21,316 nucleotides of DNA, taken from JBOFDP01 sp051647125. GTDB taxonomy: Bacteria > Bacteroidota > Bacteroidia > Chitinophagales > Chitinophagaceae. Under the pieces are notes generated by a model. The model saw only the letters and a list, made by a program, of their open reading frames with translations. It ran no database searches and was not told the origin of the DNA. Shown here one piece after another: positions 15,867-21,316 of the stretch. The position numbers and the translations under genes are program-made. How positions within the stretch are numbered: the first letter of the stretch is position 1; each line of letters opens with the position of its first letter. The stretch spans positions 1 to 21,316 of the forward strand of contig JBOFDP010000067.1 in assembly GCA_051647125.1 (NCBI GenBank), written 5' to 3'.

Positions 15867-16481
15867 TTAATTTATTGTACTTGCTTGTAAATATTTTTTT
15901 TCTACAAAATCCCAATTAACCAAATTCCAAAACGCATCTATATAATCAGCTCTACGATTTTGATATTTTAGATAATAAGCATGCTCCCAAACATCTATCC
16001 CCAAAATAGGTATTCCTTGTATTTCTAATACATCCATAAAAGGATTATCTTGATTTTGGGTAGATATAATTAATAATCCTTGCTGCGTATTTACTAACCA
16101 AGCCCATCCGCTCCCAAAACGTTGTAATGCCGCTTGTTTAAATTGTTCTTTAAAACTATCAAAAGAACCAAAAGTTTTATTTATAGCTTCTGCCGATTGA
16201 CCAATAGGTAATTTTTGCTCTTGTGGCGTGAGTTCTTGCCAAAAAAAACTATGATTCCAATATCCCCCTGCATTATTTCTTATAACAGGACTTAGGTTGC
16301 TTATTTGAGCAAAAATTACTTTAATATCATCTTCATCCACCAAAGAGGTACCAGCAATAGCTTTCACAAAATTATCATAATACGTTTGATGATGTTTTTC
16401 ATAATGTACTTTCATTGTAGCACCATCTATATATGGTTCTAATTGATCATATGCAAAGGGTAATTTTTCAAAGGTAAACAT
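15867..16481 (-). CDS. sodA: Superoxide dismutase, Mn/Fe family (Mn-type by sequence)
   Basis: This 204-aa enzyme converts superoxide to oxygen and hydrogen peroxide. The four metal ligands are His26 (KVHYEKHH), His77 (WNHSFFW), Asp163 and His167 (DVWEHAYYLKYQNRR). The AGGYWNHSFFW pattern and Gln144 in NQDNP follow E. coli SodA rather than SodB, suggesting manganese; cambialistic use of iron cannot be excluded. No signal peptide is present, so it acts in the cytoplasm. A TAACTTTG box lies 33 nt upstream. It is divergent from the cytochrome c gene and followed after 41 nt by the DUF2795 gene. Confidence 0.96.
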   Translation of the reverse strand: MFTFEKLPFAYDQLEPYIDGATMKVHYEKHHQTYYDNFVKAIAGTSLVDEDDIKVIFAQISNLSPVIRNNAGGYWNHSFFWQELTPQEQKLPIGQSAEAINKTFGSFDSFKEQFKQAALQRFGSGWAWLVNTQQGLLIISTQNQDNPFMDVLEIQGIPILGIDVWEHAYYLKYQNRRADYIDAFWNLVNWDFVEKKYLQASTIN

Positions 16482-16514
16482 AAAAATAGTTATTTAAAAT
16501 TTAATATAATAAAG

Positions 16515-16522
16515 CAAAGTTA
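16515..16522 (-). promoter_or_regulatory. Probable -7 promoter box for sodA
   Basis: The minus strand reads TAACTTTG, an exact TAnnTTTG match, 33 nt ahead of the ATG at 16481. No clear -33 TTTG is present. Confidence 0.5.
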
Positions 16523-16557
16523 CATTATTTTTAATAGGTAATTTAAAATAGTTTATA

Positions 16558-16565
16558 TAACTTCG
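16558..16565 (+). promoter_or_regulatory. Probable -7 promoter box for the cytochrome c gene
   Basis: TAACTTCG, one base off the consensus, lies 25 nt before the ATG at 16591. It is 35 nt from the oppositely oriented sodA box, making this a compact divergent promoter pair. Confidence 0.4.
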
Positions 16566-16590
16566 TATTAAAATAAAAAACCAAATTATT

Positions 16591-17043
16591 ATGACACACT
16601 TATTAAAAAATCATTTTATTAAAATTATGCTTTTAGCATTAGTTTCTATTGTAATAGCAGCATGTGGTAATGATTCTACAACATCTACTACTGCAGTAGT
16701 AGGTCCTGACGGTATAGGTCAATACAATGCAGAAAATGTAAAAATTGATTCTATGGCTAATCCTGAATTGGTAGCTAAAGGAGAATCTATTTTTAAAGCC
16801 TCTTGCCTTCCTTGTCATAAATTAGATGACCAAAGGTTAATAGGCCCTGGATTAAAAGGTATTACCCAACAAAGAACTCCAGCTTGGATATTCAATATGA
16901 TTGTTAATCCTACTGAGATGAATGCTAAAGATCCTGAAGCTAAAAAATTATTACAAACCTATATGACGCCAATGGCTCCTATCAATTTAAATGAGCAAGA
17001 GTTAGTGGCATTATATGCTTTCTTGCAAAAGAATGATGCTTAA
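16591..17043 (+). CDS. c-type cytochrome lipoprotein (monoheme)
   Basis: This 150-aa electron carrier is exported and probably lipid-anchored: a signal peptide with lipobox IAAC puts the modified Cys at 25, followed by a Ser/Thr-rich linker. The cytochrome c domain spans about 58-148 ('NPELVAKGESIFKASCLPCH') with CxxCH at 72-76 for heme attachment and GPGLKGI (85-91). A late Met (125 or 128, in YMTPMAP) is the likely axial ligand. Its electron partner cannot be seen here; no oxidase or cytochrome maturation gene lies in the window. A near-ideal terminator follows. Confidence 0.93.
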   Translation: MTHLLKNHFIKIMLLALVSIVIAACGNDSTTSTTAVVGPDGIGQYNAENVKIDSMANPELVAKGESIFKASCLPCHKLDDQRLIGPGLKGITQQRTPAWIFNMIVNPTEMNAKDPEAKKLLQTYMTPMAPINLNEQELVALYAFLQKNDA

Positions 17044-17065
17044 GCATAAAAAATTATTGATAAAT

Positions 17066-17100
17066 AAAAAACAGGTTACTATAAAGTAACCTGTTTTTTT
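17066..17100. terminator. Rho-independent terminator after cytochrome c, probably bidirectional
   Basis: AAAACAGGTTACT pairs perfectly with AGTAACCTGTTTT around an ATAA tetraloop, ending in seven T. It begins 22 nt after the cytochrome stop. The A-tract on the other side gives a matching T-tract on the minus strand, so it could also end xerC transcripts that read through the tRNA region. Confidence 0.92.
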
Positions 17101-17152
17101 GGGGTAAACTTATCTGTTTAAAAAATTAAAAAAATTATTGAACTCAATCCCT

Positions 17153-17160
17153 TACTTTTG
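17153..17160 (+). promoter_or_regulatory. Probable -7 promoter box for tRNA-Leu
   Basis: TACTTTTG matches TAnnTTTG and ends 12 nt before the first base of the tRNA. That fits a start very close to the mature 5' end. It lies downstream of the cytochrome terminator. Confidence 0.55.
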
Positions 17161-17172
17161 CAATAATCTTTT

Positions 17173-17254
17173 CCGACCGTGGTGGAATTGGTAGACACGC
17201 TACTTTGAGGTGGTAGTGCCGTGAGGTGTAGGAGTTCGAGTCTCCTCGGTCGGA
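17173..17254 (+). tRNA. tRNA-Leu, anticodon GAG
   Basis: Cloverleaf read by eye: acceptor stem CCGACCG (17173-17179) with CGGTCGG (17247-17253) and discriminator A (17254); D arm containing GGAATTGGTAGACAC; anticodon stem CTACT/GGTAG with loop TTGAGGT and anticodon GAG at 17207-17209; a long class II variable arm (GCC-GTGA-GGT); T stem AGGAG/CTCCT with loop TTCGAGT. The long variable arm plus GAG anticodon identifies leucine, reading CUC/CUU. The 3' CCA is not encoded and must be added by CCA-adding enzyme. It ends 7 nt from the xerC stop on the opposite strand. Confidence 0.96.
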
Positions 17255-17261
17255 CTTTCTC

Positions 17262-18161
17262 TTATTTTTTAGGATGTGCCTTTTTATACACCTCTTGCAA
17301 CTTTTTTATATTAAGATGAGTATATACTTGGGTAGAGGCAAGACTACTATGCCCTAAAAATTCTTTTATTGCATTAATATCTGCCCCCTCCTCCAACAAA
17401 TGTGTAGCAAAAGTATGTCTTAATACATGCGGACAAGTTTTATCCAATGTAGTAGATGCTCCCAAATACTTCTTCACTATAAGATAAATAGAAGAACGAT
17501 TAAACTGATTATCTTTCTCTGTTAGAAAAAGATAATCAGTTTTCAACTTGTCGTAATAAAAATTTTCCCTCTTTTTTATATATCTCTTGAGTTCTTCTTG
17601 GAATATAGAACTTAAGGGAATAAAACGACTTTTATTCCCTTTTCCAAAATCTATTTTTACCAAGCTTTTTCCAAAATCTATATCTTGTAATTTTATATGA
17701 ACCAACTCACTTACACGAACTCCAGTATAATAAAAAAAGAGTAATATCATCCTATGTGTTTCTCCTTGAAAATTATCTGGAAAAGTAATGTTATTAAACA
17801 ATTGATACATTTCTTTTTGACTAGCAAATATCGGCAATCTCTTTTCTATTTTTGGAACCATAATATCTTCAAAAGGGATTTTTGGAATATACTCTTTTAT
17901 CACCAAAAACTTAAACCATGATTGTATAGCAGAACGCTTTCGATGAATGCTTCGTGAAGAATAATTTTGTTCTTTTAAAAAAATAAGCCAATCACGTACT
18001 AAGCTATTATGAATTTTTAGTACACTATTTATATCATATTGAACCATATACTTTAAAAACCCTTCAATATCATTTTGGTAAGAATACACCGTATGCAGGC
18101 TATAACGTTTTTCATTTTTAAGATATTCCAGAAAAAAGGATTTGCTATTATCTAATGTCAT
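17262..18161 (-). CDS. xerC: Tyrosine recombinase XerC-type
   Basis: This 299-aa recombinase has an N-terminal SAM-like core-binding domain (about 1-90) and a catalytic domain (about 105-290). The catalytic set is complete: Arg149 (TGVRVSEL), Lys in FGKGNKSR (172-179), His245 and Arg248 (HVLRHT), His271 (LGHSS) and Tyr280 (QVYTHL). Xer recombinases resolve chromosome dimers at dif. The AHPK ending is typical of Bacteroidota XerC. The length and housekeeping surroundings argue against a phage or island integrase, although it lies tail-to-tail with a tRNA gene. It starts two bases after the DUF4294 stop (TAATAATG), so the two genes are coupled. Confidence 0.92.
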   Translation of the reverse strand: MTLDNSKSFFLEYLKNEKRYSLHTVYSYQNDIEGFLKYMVQYDINSVLKIHNSLVRDWLIFLKEQNYSSRSIHRKRSAIQSWFKFLVIKEYIPKIPFEDIMVPKIEKRLPIFASQKEMYQLFNNITFPDNFQGETHRMILLFFYYTGVRVSELVHIKLQDIDFGKSLVKIDFGKGNKSRFIPLSSIFQEELKRYIKKRENFYYDKLKTDYLFLTEKDNQFNRSSIYLIVKKYLGASTTLDKTCPHVLRHTFATHLLEEGADINAIKEFLGHSSLASTQVYTHLNIKKLQEVYKKAHPKK

Positions 18162-18163
18162 TA

Positions 18164-18823
18164 TTAATAACGTTTATGAAGTTGTATTTGATATACGATT
18201 TGCTCTATTTCCCAATCTTGATCATTATTTTGAGGGTCGTAAACTTGTTTCAAATCATTGCCCCAAAGCTTACCCACTCTGTGCCAAAGAAAAGCAGTAG
18301 TTCCATTTTTATACATTTTAATAATCTCATAACAAGAATTTCCTGTTTCTCTATTAATCAGTTTAAATAAAATATTACCCTGATAGGTACTAAAGTTAGT
18401 AATTGATTTTTCAAATTTTTCTTTCAAATATTTTTCTCTTGATTTGATATATTTCCGTTTCTCGTTTTGGGTCTTTTTGGTTTGTAAAGTATCTTCTATA
18501 GCTTGCAATATTTGCGAAGCATATTGAGCATACGGATATGTAACAAGTATGGCATTTATAAGTCGTTGTCTATTTTTAGTAGCTTCCAAAGACGCCTTAC
18601 CCGCCTTGCTATGTAAATTTATGGTAGATAGTTTTTGATAAGGCATCCATTCCATTCCATCATATAATACCCAAGGTACTAATAGAGTATCTGTCTTCCC
18701 AAGCTTTGGAAAGGTTGGGAGTTGATTGTTTTCAAGAACAAAATCCGACTTACTATAAAATGAATGTTGAGCAATACTATCAGTATACATAATTACAAAA
18801 AATACAAGTAATAAAAATCGCAT
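18164..18823 (-). CDS. DUF4294 family exported protein
   Basis: This 219-aa protein has a signal peptide (1-19, ending SIAQ), so it is predicted to be periplasmic or outer-membrane associated. The central region (about 50-210) shows DUF4294 features: LLVPWVLYDGMEWM, 'TKNRQRLINAILVTYPYAQYA', 'FKLINRETGNSCYEII' (153-168) and GKLWGNDLKQVYDP (184-197). This family is found in Bacteroidota and has no known function. Residues 105-140 are a strongly basic helix. It has a TACTTTTG box 18 nt upstream and ends two bases before xerC. Confidence 0.88.
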   Translation of the reverse strand: MRFLLLVFFVIMYTDSIAQHSFYSKSDFVLENNQLPTFPKLGKTDTLLVPWVLYDGMEWMPYQKLSTINLHSKAGKASLEATKNRQRLINAILVTYPYAQYASQILQAIEDTLQTKKTQNEKRKYIKSREKYLKEKFEKSITNFSTYQGNILFKLINRETGNSCYEIIKMYKNGTTAFLWHRVGKLWGNDLKQVYDPQNNDQDWEIEQIVYQIQLHKRY

Positions 18824-18841
18824 ACTTCTTGATTTTACTTA

Positions 18842-18849
18842 CAAAAGTA
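18842..18849 (-). promoter_or_regulatory. Probable -7 promoter box for DUF4294-xerC
   Basis: The minus strand reads TACTTTTG, an exact TAnnTTTG match, with its end 18 nt before the ATG at 18823. It is the same octamer as at the tRNA-Leu gene. Confidence 0.5.
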
Positions 18850-18903
18850 ATTCTTATTTTTTAGAAAAAAATAAAATACCTCAAAAGATAACTTTTTATA
18901 TTT

Positions 18904-18911
18904 TAATTTTG
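18904..18911 (+). promoter_or_regulatory. Probable -7 promoter box for ftsB-nth-rlmD
   Basis: TAATTTTG matches TAnnTTTG and lies 17 nt before the ATG at 18929. With the box at 18842-18849 it forms a divergent promoter pair in a 105-nt gap. Confidence 0.5.
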
Positions 18912-18928
18912 TACATTTACCAAGTAAT

Positions 18929-19258
18929 ATGAAAATTTTATATTTCCTAAAAAATACATTTATAAAATATCCCTTTCTAAAGAACAAGTACTTGTTAGTA
19001 AGTGTATCTTTTTTTATTTGGATTATGTTTATTGATTCAGATAATCTTCTTCTGCAAGTTAAAAGAACTCAAGAGAAAAAGAAACTCCAAGCCACAAAAC
19101 AGTTTCTTCTCTCTAATATTACATTTTTAGACTCACAGCTCCATTTACTAAAAACCAATATTAATTTTGTAGAAAAAATAGGAAGATCTAAATATAGATT
19201 AAAAAAAGATAATGAAGATTTGTACATCCTAGACACCACTAAAAATATTCAAAAATAA
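18929..19258 (+). CDS. ftsB: FtsB/DivIC-type septum formation initiator
   Basis: This 109-aa bitopic membrane protein has a short basic N-terminus, one membrane segment (about 20-36, 'KYLLVSVSFFIWIMFID'), a coiled-coil stretch (about 43-80) and the family-typical C-terminal KYRLKKDNEDLYIL (88-101). Such proteins join FtsL and FtsQ in the cell-division complex. The call rests on topology, size and the conserved KKDNED motif; FtsB and DivIC cannot be told apart here. nth begins 3 nt after its stop. Confidence 0.85.
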   Translation: MKILYFLKNTFIKYPFLKNKYLLVSVSFFIWIMFIDSDNLLLQVKRTQEKKKLQATKQFLLSNITFLDSQLHLLKTNINFVEKIGRSKYRLKKDNEDLYILDTTKNIQK

Positions 19259-19261
19259 TAC

Positions 19262-19924
19262 ATGACACTGGCTCAAAAATACGAAGCTCTAATAACTTAT
19301 TTCCTTAAAAAAAACCCCAATCCACAGACAGAACTCCTCTATCATAACGACTATGAGCTACTTGTAGCTACCCTCCTCTCAGCACAATGTACTGACAAAA
19401 GGGTAAATATTGTTACTCCCACTTTTTTTAAAATATTCCCTACCATTTTTGATTTGGCAAAAGCTTCTAAAGAAGATATTTTTTTTTATATAAAAAGTAT
19501 TTCTTACCCTAATAATAAAGCAAAATTTTTATTCCAAACAGCACAAATAATTGTAGTACAATATGAGGGTAAAATACCTATGCAAATAGATTTGCTGATG
19601 CAACTACCAGGAGTAGGAAGAAAGGTAGCCAATGTACTTACATCAGTATTGGAATCACAACCTAATATGGCGGTAGATACTCATGTATTTAGAGTCTCTC
19701 ATAGGTTGGGTTTAGTAAAAAATGCGGCAACCCCTCTTGCTGTTGAAAAACAACTTATAAAACATATACCCACAGCATACATTCATAAGGCACATCATTG
19801 GCTTATTTTGCATGGTAGGTATATTTGCAAAGCTAAAAATCCGTTATGTGAAGATTGCGAGCTAAAATACTTGTGTACGTATTATAAAAATATCCACCAA
19901 AATGCCAAAAAGAAAAAAATTTAA
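19262..19924 (+). CDS. nth: Endonuclease III (DNA glycosylase/AP lyase)
   Basis: This 220-aa base-excision repair enzyme removes oxidised pyrimidines. The helix-hairpin-helix LPGVGRKVANVL (115-126) includes catalytic Lys121; Asp139 in VDTHVFRV is the second catalytic residue. The four iron-sulfur cluster cysteines are at 189, 196, 199 and 205, with the usual C-x6-C-x2-C-x5-C spacing. Residues 38-46 (LLSAQCTDK) are also characteristic. The C-terminus ends with a run of lysines that overlaps rlmD by 23 nt in another frame. Confidence 0.97.
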   Translation: MTLAQKYEALITYFLKKNPNPQTELLYHNDYELLVATLLSAQCTDKRVNIVTPTFFKIFPTIFDLAKASKEDIFFYIKSISYPNNKAKFLFQTAQIIVVQYEGKIPMQIDLLMQLPGVGRKVANVLTSVLESQPNMAVDTHVFRVSHRLGLVKNAATPLAVEKQLIKHIPTAYIHKAHHWLILHGRYICKAKNPLCEDCELKYLCTYYKNIHQNAKKKKI

Positions 19925-21290
19925 TGCCTTTATTACCATAGAACAATATGCCGCCGAAGGAAAAGGACTAGGACGATTAGACGGGAAAGCCATATTTGTA
20001 TCCAAAACTGTACCCGGTGATAAAGTAGAAGTCTTTATTTCGTCCAATAAAAAAAATTGGGCAGAAGGTAAAGTATTGCAGTTTATAGAATATTCTCCTC
20101 TTCGAGAAAAACCTTTTTGCAAGCACTTTAATATTTGTGGTGGATGTAATTGGCAAATGCTTACTTATAAACAACAACTACAATATAAACAACAAGAAAT
20201 AGAAGGACAGCTTAATCATATAGGAGGATTAGATCTACCCCCGATTTTTCCTATTATAGGTAGTGAAAAAACAACAGCCTATAGAAATAAAATAGAATTC
20301 TCATTCTCTGTCTTTCCTTTTTTTGAAAAACCAAAAGAGAAAAAAATAGAGATGCCTGTGTTGGGATTTCATGCCCCCAAATTTTTTGATAAAATTATAG
20401 ATATAGATACTTGTTATTTGATGGATAACCATTGTAATGAGATAAGAAATTTTATTAGAAAATATGCTATTGAACAAGGATATACATTTTATAATCCCCG
20501 TACACATGAGGGGTTTTTACGAAATATAATTTTACGAAACTCTACACTTGGACAGTGGATGATAAATATAATCTTTGGGGAAAATAACTCTGAAAAAATA
20601 AATCTTTTTCTAAAACCCCTTCTTCCTAGATTTTCTTGGATAGATACTATTGTTTATACCATCAATACAAAATTTAATGATAGTATTTATGACTTATATC
20701 CTATACTCATAAAAGGTAATGGATATATAGAAGAAAAACTAAAAGATTTTACTTATCGAATAAGTCCAAAATCATTTTTTCAAACAAATACCTTACAAGC
20801 AGAAAAATTATACCAGATAGTAGAAGATTTTTTAGATTTAAAACATACTGAAATAGTTTATGATTTGTATTGTGGAACAGGAAGTATAGGTATATTTTTA
20901 AGCAAAAAAGCAAAAAAAATTATAGGTATAGAACTCCTACAAGATGCTATACAAGATGCTATACAAAATTCCTCCATTAATAAACTTCAAAATACAACCT
21001 TTTTTACTGGTGATGCTGCTAAAATTTGTAATGATGATTTATTTCAGCAAAACGGTTTTCCTGATGCTATAGTAGTAGATCCTCCTCGTGGAGGTTTAAA
21101 CCCCAATCTTATACAAACATTACTAAAAATATCATCTCCCAAAATAGTATATGTAAGTTGTAATCCTGCTACCCAAGCTCGGGATTTAAAACTCTTACAA
21201 GAAAATTATCGCATCACCAAAGTACAACCTTTGGATATATTTCCACATACCTATCACACAGAAAATGTAGTATTATTAGAAAAGAAATAA
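19902..21290 (+). CDS. rlmD: 23S rRNA (uracil-C5)-methyltransferase, RlmD/RumA type
   Basis: This 462-aa SAM-dependent enzyme methylates a uridine of 23S rRNA. An N-terminal TRAM domain spans about 8-63 ('AAEGKGLGRLDGKAIFV'). Iron-sulfur cysteines are Cys73, Cys79, Cys82 and Cys171. The Rossmann methyltransferase domain contains SFFQTN (291-296), DLYCGTGSIG (321-330), VVDPPRGGL (391-399), the nucleophile Cys420 in SCNPAT, and general base Glu454 in HTENV. The exact target (U1939, U747 or tRNA U54 in related enzymes) cannot be set from sequence alone; the cluster and length favour the RlmD group. The ATG lies within the end of nth, a 23-nt overlap, and places the TRAM domain at the expected distance from the start. 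Confidence 0.92.
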   Translation: MPKRKKFNAFITIEQYAAEGKGLGRLDGKAIFVSKTVPGDKVEVFISSNKKNWAEGKVLQFIEYSPLREKPFCKHFNICGGCNWQMLTYKQQLQYKQQEIEGQLNHIGGLDLPPIFPIIGSEKTTAYRNKIEFSFSVFPFFEKPKEKKIEMPVLGFHAPKFFDKIIDIDTCYLMDNHCNEIRNFIRKYAIEQGYTFYNPRTHEGFLRNIILRNSTLGQWMINIIFGENNSEKINLFLKPLLPRFSWIDTIVYTINTKFNDSIYDLYPILIKGNGYIEEKLKDFTYRISPKSFFQTNTLQAEKLYQIVEDFLDLKHTEIVYDLYCGTGSIGIFLSKKAKKIIGIELLQDAIQDAIQNSSINKLQNTTFFTGDAAKICNDDLFQQNGFPDAIVVDPPRGGLNPNLIQTLLKISSPKIVYVSCNPATQARDLKLLQENYRITKVQPLDIFPHTYHTENVVLLEKK

Positions 21291-21316
21291 AGTTACCTTA
21301 TGCATATGCAATTAAT

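Noticed and set aside
15826..15915. Longer N-terminus for the DUF2795 protein
   Set aside because: The extra 30 residues overlap the sodA end, are unlike the family, and a promoter-like box lies inside this stretch.
17173..18161. tRNA-Leu gene next to a tyrosine recombinase, as at the edge of an integrated element
   Set aside because: The recombinase looks like housekeeping XerC, the genes on both sides are core genes, and no copy of the tRNA 3' end was seen elsewhere in the window.
20939..20962. Two tandem copies of ACAAGATGCTAT inside rlmD
   Set aside because: They encode QDAIQDAIQ in a helix where homologues have a similar length and pattern, so no insertion is implied.
21301..21310. Palindrome TGCATATGCA at the right edge
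   Set aside because: A 10-bp palindrome alone in AT-rich DNA is weak evidence, and the window ends before its context can be seen.
1..21316. CRISPR arrays, insertion sequences, phage genes or toxin-antitoxin pairs
   Set aside because: No regularly spaced repeats, transposase, terminal inverted repeats or typical toxin-antitoxin motifs were found on either strand.

Overview
The window is very AT-rich (roughly 30% G+C by eye, not computed). It is most likely chromosomal DNA of a member of the Bacteroidota. The signs are the Bacteroidota-type -7 promoter box (TAnnTTTG) ahead of many genes, no strong Shine-Dalgarno sites, a preference for TAA stops, and several families found mainly in this phylum: DUF4294, a short DUF2795 protein, and the XerC form ending in AHPK. 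The N-terminus of IF2 looks to me more like Chitinophagia/Sphingobacteriia proteins than typical Flavobacteriia, but I cannot place the organism below phylum with confidence. No phage, insertion sequence, plasmid or CRISPR structure is visible. The content is mostly housekeeping.

Layout. On the minus strand, 5311 to 1 reads rimP-nusA-infB-surA-like (cut by the window edge), a translation/transcription-factor operon with a leader hairpin, followed by a periplasmic chaperone. On the plus strand, 5618-8602 encodes two exported proteins: a multidomain GH29 alpha-L-fucosidase and a lipoprotein MsrB-MsrA fusion. On the minus strand, 10452-8658 encodes ssb and aspartokinase. On the plus strand, 10614-11477 encodes rpsL-rpsG, closed by a strong terminator and without the expected fusA. 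Then, at 11613-13891, comes a translationally coupled pair: a small unnamed protein and a large polytopic membrane protein of the family mislabelled 'site-specific recombinase' (PF10136). On the minus strand, 16481-13888 reads sodA, a DUF2795 protein, trmH, surE and a small membrane protein.

On the plus strand, 16591-17254 holds a c-type cytochrome lipoprotein with a near-ideal terminator, then tRNA-Leu(GAG). On the minus strand, 18823-17262 holds an exported DUF4294 protein coupled to xerC. On the plus strand, 18929-21290 reads ftsB/divIC-like, nth and rlmD, overlapping or nearly so.

How the genes work together: most serve translation (RimP, IF2, S12, S7, TrmH, RlmD, tRNA-Leu), transcription elongation (NusA), genome maintenance (SSB, Nth, XerC), and oxidative-stress defence or repair (SOD, MsrBA). 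The secreted fucosidase suggests access to fucosylated glycans, as in a host-associated or polymer-degrading lifestyle (inference). The best candidate for an undescribed system is the coupled 99-aa protein / PF10136 membrane protein pair at 11613-13891. The DUF4294-xerC coupling and the truncated str operon are the next most interesting points. I did not find a clearly novel defence or mobile system.
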